Made by a program: the position numbers and the translations under genes. Below, one piece after another: positions 1-5,585 of a DNA stretch of 8,928 nt. The notes under the pieces were generated by a model. The model was not told where the DNA came from. It searched no databases and saw only the letters and a list, made by a program, of their open reading frames with translations. This stretch comes from Actinobacteria bacterium BACL4 MAG-120820-bin23 (GTDB lineage: Bacteria > Actinomycetota > Actinomycetes > Nanopelagicales > Nanopelagicaceae). Within the stretch, counting starts at the first letter, position 1, and each line of letters opens with the position of its first letter. Location of the stretch: NCBI GenBank assembly GCA_001437855.1, contig LIBD01000029.1, forward strand, positions 1 to 8,928, written 5' to 3'.

Positions 1-65
1 GGGGTGGACTTCCATTAGTTGGAATAAGTGCTGAGATTGTGGCAAATTGTATCGGAAAACCTTAA
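1..65 (+). CDS. 3' end of an unidentified gene (partial)
   Basis: Reading from base 3, the frame stays open for 20 codons and ends at TAA 63-65. The encoded tail begins GGLPLVGISAEI and ends CIGKP, which looks like ordinary protein sequence; the other two forward frames close at 16-18 and 32-34. Its stop overlaps the stop of the convergent minus-strand gene by 3 bp within the palindrome TTAA (62-65), the kind of tight tail-to-tail packing also seen at 4257/4260. The fragment is too short to assign a family, and I do not name one. Confidence 0.5.
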   Translation, partial: GGLPLVGISAEIVANCIGKP

Positions 66-694
66 CGAAATTTTGACCGTAAATATTTTGTAATTGTAAT
101 TATACTTACTATTTGAAATATCATCCATAGATACGCGACAAAAATAATGTTGGTAAAATTCAGATGAAAGAAAATTAGAATTATGAATACAAATGAAGCT
201 CGTACTGGTCTTTCAGCAATTGTTACTATTCCAATATCCGTTAAACCTAGTCCACCAGATCTACTTCTTAAATACTCTTGAATAAATGCCGTAATAATTA
301 TGAGAAGTAAAACTTCTTGGTCAATCCCTATTTTATATAATACTAAAACCCAGAGTACTTCGGAGATTCGATCTACTACCGAGTCTAATAATGAGCCAAA
401 TTTAGAAGCTTTGCCAGAGATTATTGCCATACTTCCATCGATACCATCTGCCATTAACGAAAGGACTAAAAATATAGGTGACCAAACTTCCTTACCAAAC
501 AGATAGAGAAGTGCTGCAAAAAGTAGTCCTGAAATTGTGAGTAGATTTGCAGAAATCTTTAATTTACATAAAACCCTTGCCATGATAAAAGATATCGATA
601 ACCAAGCCTTCACTACTCCCGAAATTTGCGCATTTCCATGTAGCCGGCTCCAGTGATTCAAAAAATCATTCTTTCTCATTATGGGTCTAATCAT
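62..694 (-). CDS. CDP-alcohol phosphatidyltransferase family membrane protein
   Basis: This 210-residue integral membrane enzyme should move a phosphatidyl (or similar) group from a CDP-linked donor to an alcohol acceptor, releasing CMP, in phospholipid synthesis at the inner membrane. The family signature DxxDGxxAR(x8)GxxxDxxxD is visible as D83, D86, G87, A90, G100, D104 and D108, so all four metal-binding aspartates are present. The arginine after A90 is isoleucine (I91). An NLLTISG segment (50-56) resembles the usual N-terminal PNxLTxxG motif, and AERPVR (160-165) matches a conserved later loop. About six hydrophobic segments follow the family pattern. The ATG at 694 gives the longest frame; the ribosome site is weak (GTGGAA just upstream), and ATG 679 is an alternative. 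The acceptor alcohol cannot be read from the sequence. The gene is transcribed away from the carotenoid genes, and I infer no functional link to them. Confidence 0.85.
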   Translation of the reverse strand: MIRPIMRKNDFLNHWSRLHGNAQISGVVKAWLSISFIMARVLCKLKISANLLTISGLLFAALLYLFGKEVWSPIFLVLSLMADGIDGSMAIISGKASKFGSLLDSVVDRISEVLWVLVLYKIGIDQEVLLLIIITAFIQEYLRSRSGGLGLTDIGIVTIAERPVRASFVFIILIFFHLNFTNIIFVAYLWMIFQIVSIITITKYLRSKFR

Positions 695-769
695 AATTCC
701 ACACCATCGTGAATACTCTTTTTTCCGAAAATATTGGTTCAGTTTCTATCCTCAAAAGCCCAAGCAGGG

Positions 770-775
770 TACCGT
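770..775 (+). promoter_or_regulatory. Probable -10 box of a leaderless crtE promoter
   Basis: TACCGT lies exactly six bases before GTG 782, fitting the actinobacterial TANNNT -10 with transcription starting at the start codon. The same spacing recurs before crtYc, the Ser/Thr kinase and nfo. I see no -35 box and no Shine-Dalgarno sequence here. The remainder of the 87-base divergent gap (695-781) shows nothing else I can support. Confidence 0.45.
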
Positions 776-781
776 TACGCC

Positions 782-1855
782 GTGACTTCACCTGATGGAT
801 CGATATTAGTTTCAATGCGGGATGACATAAATCTTGCTTTATCAGACTTCGTAAAAACTGGAAGTCAGTACTTATCTAATATTGGGGTAGAACTAAATCC
901 TGTGGCTGTAGAAATTGAAAAGTTTCTATTAGATAGCGGTAAGCGACTAAGACCATTATTTGCCTATGTCGGATTGTTATCAACTGGTAAAAAACCTACT
1001 CCCCAGATGATTAAAGCTGTTGCTTCTTTAGAATTAATTCATGTTTGTGCACTTATTCATGATGATGTAATGGATAATTCAGATACAAGGCGAGGTGCTC
1101 CTAGTATCCATAAAATTTTTGAAGCACTTCACCTAAAGCAAAAACTTTCAGGCTCAGCTTCGCAGTTTGGTAGTGCATCTGCAATTTTAATGGGCGACTT
1201 AGCCCTAGTTTGGTCAGCCCAAATGCTCCATACCTCAGGCATTAGTGATCAAGAATTGATTGGTGTCCTGCCCTTCTATGATGAAATGCGCGTAGAACTA
1301 ATGGCAGGACAATATTTGGATGTATTTGAACAATCTTTAGCGACTCAAAGTATTGAGCGGTCAATGAAAGTAGCAAGATTTAAATCTGGTAAATATACAA
1401 TTGAGCGGCCACTACATTTCGGTGGTGCTTTAGGTAATGGATCAGCTGACTTGCTAAAGACTTTTACTGAATATGGAATTCCTCTAGGTGAGGCCTTTCA
1501 ATTACGAGACGACATGTTAGGAGTTTTTGGTAACCCTAAAGAAACTGGGAAACCCGCCGGTGATGATTTACGTGAAGGTAAAAGAACTGCCCTAATTGCA
1601 GCAACTTTTGATAAGGCTGATAAAACACAAATAGAAGTTTTAAATGAGTATTTTGGTGATCCAAATCTCTCAGATGATCAAATTAGCCTGCTCCAAGAGA
1701 TTATTGTTGAAACTGGCGCCCAATCTCACATTGAGTCAGTGATTAAACAATTGGCTGAAACTTCACTTAATGCTCTAACCTATGAAGGAATTTCCCTGGA
1801 AGGCAAGCAATTGCTTCAAGAGCTTGCCTTCCTCTCTACTAATAGAAAGATTTAG
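782..1855 (+). CDS. crtE: Geranylgeranyl diphosphate synthase (polyprenyl synthetase family)
   Basis: This soluble trans-prenyltransferase adds IPP units to allylic diphosphates; beside phytoene synthase and phytoene desaturase genes its product should be GGPP, feeding carotenoids. From GTG 782 it has 357 residues. The first aspartate-rich motif is DDVMD (94-98), followed by RRG. GDLAL (138-142), KSGKYTIERP (201-210) and KPAGDDLREGKRT (257-269) are family landmarks. The second aspartate-rich motif reads DDMLG (243-247), lacking the last Asp of DDxxD, as in several actinobacterial homologues. No bulky aromatic sits four or five residues before the first motif (A90, C89), consistent with a C20 or longer product. 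The start is uncertain: a TTG at 734 gives 373 residues and ATG 815 gives 346. I prefer GTG 782 because TACCGT sits six bases upstream, as at the other transcript starts here. It is first in a three-gene operon, 3 bp before crtI. Confidence 0.9.
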   Translation: MTSPDGSILVSMRDDINLALSDFVKTGSQYLSNIGVELNPVAVEIEKFLLDSGKRLRPLFAYVGLLSTGKKPTPQMIKAVASLELIHVCALIHDDVMDNSDTRRGAPSIHKIFEALHLKQKLSGSASQFGSASAILMGDLALVWSAQMLHTSGISDQELIGVLPFYDEMRVELMAGQYLDVFEQSLATQSIERSMKVARFKSGKYTIERPLHFGGALGNGSADLLKTFTEYGIPLGEAFQLRDDMLGVFGNPKETGKPAGDDLREGKRTALIAATFDKADKTQIEVLNEYFGDPNLSDDQISLLQEIIVETGAQSHIESVIKQLAETSLNALTYEGISLEGKQLLQELAFLSTNRKI

Positions 1856-1858
1856 AAA

Positions 1859-3343
1859 ATGCAAGCAAGAGTAAAGGGACCAACCGAGAATGTTGTTGTT
1901 GTTGGTGCCGGATTGGCAGGATTAAGCGCAGCACTAAGACTTGCTGGCGCGGGCAGAAAAGTAACTGTTGTGGAACGAGAGAGTGTTCCAGGCGGTAGAA
2001 ACGGTTTACTAAATAAGTCTGGCTTTGCATTTGATACCGGACCGTCAGTATTGACAATGCCAGATCTAATTTCTGACGCCTTGGCATGCGTTGGTGAAGA
2101 TATTAAAGATTGGCTCGACTTGGTTCCATTAAAGCCTCTATATCGAGCATTTTATGATGATGGAACACAATTAGATGTGCATGCAGATACAAATCAAATG
2201 CAAGCTGAAATTGCAAAGACTATTGGTTCACAAGAAGCAATTGGATACGGACGCTATGTAGATTTCGTTACTAAGTTATATAAGTATGAAATGAATGACT
2301 TTATTGACCGCAATATTGATTCGCCTTTTAACTTATTAACTCCTAATTTAGCAAGACTGATTGCCCTAGGTGGATTTAGAAAACTAGCTCCTAAAGTTAA
2401 CCAATTCTTGAAGGACCCAAGAACTCAAAAAGTATATTCATTTCAAGCGATGTATGCTGGAGTAAGTCCGCAGCAGGCTCTAGCAATTTATGCAGTAATC
2501 GCCTACATGGATTCTGTGAACGGCGTATTTTTTCCAAAAGGTGGTATGCATGCAGTACCACGTGCACTTGCTTCTGCAGCACAAAAGCATGGAGTTGTGT
2601 TTAAGTACAACTCAACTGTTACCTCAATTGAAAGATCTAACGGTAGGGCTAAAGCGGTAATAACCGATAAGGGAGAGCGAATTCCTTGTGATGTGGTGGT
2701 ACTAAATCCAGACCTACCTATTGCCTGGCGCGATTTGCTCGAAAAGGAACCAATGTCGGTGAAGCGACTTAAATATTCACCTTCATGTGTAACCTTATTA
2801 GTTGGTTCTAATAAGAGCTACGATCATTTAGCTCATCACAACATTCATTTTGGAAAATCTTGGGATGGCGTTTTTGATGAGCTGATAAAAAAGAAAGTAC
2901 TGATGAGCGATCCAAGTATCCTAGTTACTGTTCCGTCAAAAGATGATCCAGATTTGGCCCCAGCGGGCAAGACCTCTTATTACATTTTATTTCCAACGCC
3001 TAATTTAACTGCTGGAATTGATTGGAAAAAAATTGGCCCAAAGTATAGAGATGAGATGGTCAAAGCTTTAGAAGATCGTGGTTATTCAGATTTTGGCAAG
3101 AACATTGAGGTTGAACATCTAACCACTCCACTTGATTGGGAAAATCAAGGAATGGCCCAAGGTGCACCATTTGCTAGTGCTCATACTTTTTTCCAGACTG
3201 GACCTTTCCGTCCTCGAAATCTAGCAAAGGGCTATGAGAATATTGTTTTTGCAGGATCCGGAACTCAACCAGGAGTTGGAGTGCCAATGGTGTTGATTTC
3301 AGGAAGATTGGCAGCCGAAAGAATTGTTGGACCCGTTAAGTAA
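1859..3343 (+). CDS. crtI: Phytoene desaturase (CrtI type)
   Basis: This FAD-dependent desaturase/isomerase converts 15-cis-phytoene to lycopene through successive desaturations at the membrane surface. It has 494 residues, normal for bacterial CrtI. The N-terminal Rossmann dinucleotide fold shows VVVVGAGLAGLSAA (12-25), an acidic ribose-binding residue at E39, and PGGRNG (44-49). The C-terminal FAD signature GSGTQPGVGVPMVLISG (466-482) is characteristic of the carotenoid desaturase family. It sits between crtE (3 bp gap) and crtB (2 bp gap), so translation is probably coupled; AGAAAG upstream of the ATG is a weak ribosome site. The number of desaturation steps cannot be read from the sequence. 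Lycopene is inferred because a lycopene cyclase pair lies next door. Confidence 0.95.
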   Translation: MQARVKGPTENVVVVGAGLAGLSAALRLAGAGRKVTVVERESVPGGRNGLLNKSGFAFDTGPSVLTMPDLISDALACVGEDIKDWLDLVPLKPLYRAFYDDGTQLDVHADTNQMQAEIAKTIGSQEAIGYGRYVDFVTKLYKYEMNDFIDRNIDSPFNLLTPNLARLIALGGFRKLAPKVNQFLKDPRTQKVYSFQAMYAGVSPQQALAIYAVIAYMDSVNGVFFPKGGMHAVPRALASAAQKHGVVFKYNSTVTSIERSNGRAKAVITDKGERIPCDVVVLNPDLPIAWRDLLEKEPMSVKRLKYSPSCVTLLVGSNKSYDHLAHHNIHFGKSWDGVFDELIKKKVLMSDPSILVTVPSKDDPDLAPAGKTSYYILFPTPNLTAGIDWKKIGPKYRDEMVKALEDRGYSDFGKNIEVEHLTTPLDWENQGMAQGAPFASAHTFFQTGPFRPRNLAKGYENIVFAGSGTQPGVGVPMVLISGRLAAERIVGPVK

Positions 3344-3345
3344 GT

Positions 3346-4257
3346 ATGGATGAATTAGCCGCAGCTGGTATTACAGATTCACAGTTAAAACTTTCTTACC
3401 TTGAATGCAAGCGTTTAAACTCCCTTCACGGTAAAACATATTTTCTTGCAACAAAGTTCCTTCCACCTAATAAGAGACCTTTTGTTCATGCACTTTATGG
3501 ATTTGCAAGATACGCCGATGAAATTGTTGATGATCTGCAGTCAACTCTTACTGATTCAGAAAAAATATCAGCTTTAAACTCTTGGGGTGATTCAATTCTT
3601 AATGATATTCGCAGTGGAAAAAGTAATGACACTATCGGCTTGGCTCTGGTAGATACAGTAAATCGATTTAACATTCCAATCGCATACTTTGAAGCATTTT
3701 TGCACTCAATGTCGATGGATTTAAACATAAATGAGTATCAAACGTACGAAGACCTCTATGAGTATGTGTATGGATCTGCTGCAGTAATTGGCCTACAAAT
3801 GATTCCAATCTTGGGTGTGGTATCCCCCGACTCGATTGAAGAAGCAAATTATGCTGCCGAAAAATTGGGCGTTGCATTTCAATTAGCAAACTTTATTCGT
3901 GATGTTAGTGAAGATTTAGATCGAGGACGCGTTTATCTTCCAATTGAAGAGCTTAGTTCTCATAATGTAACAAGAGAAATGCTTGAACAAAGGCATCTAA
4001 CAAAAGAAATTATAAATGCCTTACAAGAACAAATTGCTCGAGTTAGAAAACTCCAAAAGGAATCATCGGCTGGAATCAAATTACTCCAACCAAGTAGTCG
4101 AGCCTGTATCGAGGCTGCTAGTGAACTTTACTGTGGAATAGTTGATGAAGTTGAAAAAATTGATTATGAGATTTTTAAAAAACGTGCAAAAACTTCGAAT
4201 TGGCGACGCTTGAAAGTTGCATTGCCAGCTTATTTAAGAGCAATAAAGTCTCGGTAA
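3346..4257 (+). CDS. crtB: Phytoene synthase
   Basis: This enzyme condenses two GGPP molecules head to head, through presqualene-type prephytoene diphosphate, into phytoene: the committed step of carotenoid synthesis. It has 303 residues, typical of bacterial CrtB. The first Asp-rich site is in RYADEIVDD (D58xxxD62). YVYGSAAVIG (140-149) is the conserved Y-x-x-G-S/T-A segment. The second Asp-rich site follows QLANFIRD as D186VSED190, then RGRVYLP (193-199), which is diagnostic of squalene/phytoene synthases. The last gene of crtEIB, it starts 2 bp after crtI without a clear ribosome site, which suggests coupling. Its stop lies 2 bp from the stop of the convergent crtYd, with no terminator between. 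Confidence 0.95.
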   Translation: MDELAAAGITDSQLKLSYLECKRLNSLHGKTYFLATKFLPPNKRPFVHALYGFARYADEIVDDLQSTLTDSEKISALNSWGDSILNDIRSGKSNDTIGLALVDTVNRFNIPIAYFEAFLHSMSMDLNINEYQTYEDLYEYVYGSAAVIGLQMIPILGVVSPDSIEEANYAAEKLGVAFQLANFIRDVSEDLDRGRVYLPIEELSSHNVTREMLEQRHLTKEIINALQEQIARVRKLQKESSAGIKLLQPSSRACIEAASELYCGIVDEVEKIDYEIFKKRAKTSNWRRLKVALPAYLRAIKSR

Positions 4258-4259
4258 AA

Positions 4260-4565
4260 TCACTTCTTCTGTATTCCTCTTTTGCCCCAGAACACCCATA
4301 GATTCATAACCAGTAAAACTAAAGCAAAGCCAAAAAATAAGTCCTCTACAGGAGCTGAGGCAATTCTTAATCCAATAATTGCCTCTGGATTATACATAAC
4401 GATATTTCTTGAAGTAAGCCACCAGTTTGTTAATAACTGGAAGAAAAGAATTATTGCATAACTTGTCCAAAAAACTTTTCGAGTTAATAATTTACTTTTA
4501 ATTAGGAATCGATCAGCGATAATTGAGGCAATAAATGCCACAATTGCAATGTCTGTATAAACCAC
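4260..4565 (-). CDS. crtYd: Lycopene beta-cyclase subunit CrtYd
   Basis: This small membrane protein (101 residues from GTG 4565) is the second half of a heterodimeric CrtYc/CrtYd lycopene cyclase, which closes beta-ionone rings on lycopene. It has about three hydrophobic segments. NPEAIIGLRI (59-68) followed by APVEDLFFGF (71-80) is the subunit's copy of the family's PxE(E/D)xxF motif and parallels ILGI..IPLEEFLFF in the upstream partner, so the two subunits are homologous halves. I choose GTG 4565, which overlaps the crtYc stop by one base (TAGTG) and has a GGGGA ribosome site at 4576-4572. A TTG at 4586 would add seven residues but sits upstream of that site. Coupled translation should give equal amounts of both subunits. 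The true C-terminus is lysine-rich (GIQKK). Confidence 0.88.
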   Translation of the reverse strand: MVYTDIAIVAFIASIIADRFLIKSKLLTRKVFWTSYAIILFFQLLTNWWLTSRNIVMYNPEAIIGLRIASAPVEDLFFGFALVLLVMNLWVFWGKRGIQKK

Positions 4566-4894
4566 TATTCGTCCCCAACTTTCCAATGTTTCTTTACAGT
4601 TCTCACCGCTTCTATAGTCATAATTGCAGCAATCGGTACAAAAATAAAGAAAAGGAACTCTTCTAGTGGAATATCAAATGGACCGATGATTCCTAAAATT
4701 TGACTCCTATCAAAATACCAATGTCCCTGAGAAATTGCATATGCATCCCAAATTAAAAATAAGAGTGCTGCTGGGCCAACACTTAAAACTAGACGTAGCG
4801 CTCGACGCAATACGCCCACTCTCAAAGCAATTTCCAACCAGAAAGAGCCTGCAATAGTGAACAAAATCATCGCCAGATAACCAAACTTCAACAC
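4565..4894 (-). CDS. crtYc: Lycopene beta-cyclase subunit CrtYc
   Basis: This 109-residue membrane protein is the first half of the two-subunit lycopene cyclase found in actinobacteria; related domains are fused in archaeal and fungal cyclases. Three hydrophobic segments are visible. WYFDRSQILGI (59-69) leads into the hallmark FDIPLEEFLFF (73-83), whose acidic pair E78/E79 corresponds to residues considered essential in the family. With CrtYd it should turn the lycopene made by CrtI into beta-carotene; gamma-carotene or C50 ring products are alternatives the sequence cannot exclude. The start is GTG 4894, preceded by TATAGT six bases upstream and no ribosome site, suggesting a leaderless mRNA. 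The pair is transcribed from its own promoter, opposite to crtEIB and divergent from the thiamine module. Confidence 0.88.
   Translation of the reverse strand: MLKFGYLAMILFTIAGSFWLEIALRVGVLRRALRLVLSVGPAALLFLIWDAYAISQGHWYFDRSQILGIIGPFDIPLEEFLFFIFVPIAAIMTIEAVRTVKKHWKVGDE
4572..4576 (-). promoter_or_regulatory. Ribosome binding site deciding the crtYd start
   Basis: GGGGA on the minus strand lies six bases before GTG 4565, inside the 3' end of crtYc. It supports the GTG that overlaps the crtYc stop over the upstream in-frame TTG at 4586. Confidence 0.6.
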
Positions 4895-4900
4895 GAGAGA

Positions 4901-4906
4901 ACTATA
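4901..4906 (-). promoter_or_regulatory. Probable -10 box of a leaderless crtYc promoter
   Basis: TATAGT on the minus strand is followed by six bases (TCTCTC) and then GTG 4894. The hexamer is near consensus and the spacing puts the transcript start on the start codon. No convincing -35 box is seen 16-18 bases upstream. Confidence 0.6.
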
Positions 4907-4945
4907 GACAATTTTTGATGTAGAAATTGCGATAACATGTCTATA
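4903..4945. repeat. Inverted repeat spanning the divergent crtYc / transporter promoters
   Basis: TATAGACA at 4903-4910 is perfectly repeated in inverse as TGTCTATA at 4938-4945, separated by 27 bases. One arm overlaps the proposed crtYc -10; the other covers the proposed transcript start of the riboswitch. It could be a paired operator half-site, or a by-product of two AT-rich promoters. The match does not extend beyond eight bases. Confidence 0.35.
4933..4938 (+). promoter_or_regulatory. Probable -10 box for the riboswitch-transporter transcript
   Basis: TAACAT is followed by six bases and then ACGGGAGC, the first conserved element of the aptamer, so the RNA would begin at about 4945. This is the same TANNNT-N6 spacing as at the other transcript starts here. 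No clear -35 is visible. Confidence 0.45.
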
Positions 4946-5028
4946 CGGGAGCTAATCAATTTAGCTGAGAGGGCTTGAAATTCAAGCCGACCGATTGACC
5001 AGTTCGGTAATGCGAATTGGAAAGGATT
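4945..5028 (+). ncRNA. TPP riboswitch (THI element), divergent
   Basis: The leader of the transporter gene reads like a thiamine pyrophosphate aptamer. ACGGGAGC (4945-4952) and GCTGAGAGGG (4964-4973) form the pyrimidine-sensing side with the near-invariant CUGAGA. GGCTTGAA/TTCAAGCC (4972-4979/4981-4988) is a strong P3-like arm, followed by GACC. CCAGTTCG/CGAATTGG (4999-5006/5013-5020) encloses a GTAATG loop like the consensus GGUNAUGCC. AAAGGA (5021-5026) takes the place of the terminal AGGGA. The consensus CUGAU and GCG of the pyrophosphate-sensing side are not preserved as such, and I cannot draw a P1 stem. AAAGGA is also the Shine-Dalgarno of the gene, seven bases before ATG 5034, so control of translation initiation by ligand binding is the likely mode; there is no terminator hairpin with a T-run. 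Confidence 0.82.
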
Positions 5029-5033
5029 AACTT

Positions 5034-5585
5034 ATGTCTATTTTGGAAATATTAGCGTTCTTAACATCACTAATTGCAGTTAGCTTGGGAGTTTTGGGTC
5101 CAAGAATAACCTGGCCATGGTGGAGTCTTAGTAGCCTGCTCTATTCGATACTCTTCTTTCAATCGGGATACTATGCAAGCGCAGCTTTACAATTTGTTTT
5201 TATCGCCGGTGCTTTATGGGGATGGCTTGGGTGGGGGCCAAAAGGTGCAAAACCTAAAAAGCTTACAACTAAATTGAGACTGGGTTTGATAGCTGTAGTG
5301 GCTATTTTATCGATAACCCTTTGGCCAATTCTAACAAATATTGGAGCGGTCTCTTCCGAAATAGAATCTTTTGGCTTTGTTGGAAGCATCTGTGCGCAAC
5401 TTTTAATGGTTTGGCAAAAATTTGAAGCATGGCCGCTCTGGTTGATAGTTGACATAGCCTATACATATCAATATTTTCAAGGTGAACTTTATTTAACTAG
5501 CGTGCTTTACCTAATCTTCAGTGGCATTGCTATTTGGGGTTGGATTCGTTGGGGTAAAGAGTCAAAAAAGAATGAACAATACTAG
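5034..5585 (+). CDS. pnuT: PnuC/PnuT-family vitamin transporter, probably thiamine (PnuT)
   Basis: This 183-residue, mostly hydrophobic protein has about seven membrane segments. It matches the PnuC family, facilitators that let a vitamin precursor in and depend on intracellular phosphorylation to trap it. Family landmarks occur twice, reflecting the internal repeat. The first half has WPWWSLSSLLYSILFF (27-42), YYASAALQ (46-53) and WGWLGW (62-67). The second half has WPLWLIVDIAYTYQYF (133-148), LYLTSVLYLIF (152-162) and WGWIRW (168-173). The family includes nicotinamide riboside (PnuC), riboflavin (PnuX/RibM) and thiamine (PnuT) carriers, which overall sequence does not separate by eye. The TPP-riboswitch-like leader directly upstream argues for thiamine. 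ATG 5034 has a good AAAGGA site. The 3' end overlaps the kinase gene by 14 bp. Nicotinamide riboside remains an alternative if the riboswitch call fails. Confidence 0.88.
   Translation: MSILEILAFLTSLIAVSLGVLGPRITWPWWSLSSLLYSILFFQSGYYASAALQFVFIAGALWGWLGWGPKGAKPKKLTTKLRLGLIAVVAILSITLWPILTNIGAVSSEIESFGFVGSICAQLLMVWQKFEAWPLWLIVDIAYTYQYFQGELYLTSVLYLIFSGIAIWGWIRWGKESKKNEQY

Noticed and set aside
734..739. TTGGTT as a -35 box for crtE
   Set aside because: No -10-like hexamer lies 16-18 bases downstream; the TACCGT box is about 30 bases away.
3495..3889. Minus-strand open frames inside crtB
   Set aside because: They lie wholly within a well-supported gene, have no recognisable motifs or start signals, and are shadows of crtB.
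4972..4988. GGCTTGAA/TTCAAGCC hairpin as a terminator for a short leader RNA
   Set aside because: No T-run follows it, and its position after CTGAGA fits the P3 arm of the TPP aptamer.
5521..5571. Upstream start for the P-loop kinase adding 17 residues
   Set aside because: It would lengthen the overlap with the transporter to about 65 bp and adds residues (MALLFGVGFVG...) that mirror the transporter's C-terminal membrane segment in another frame.
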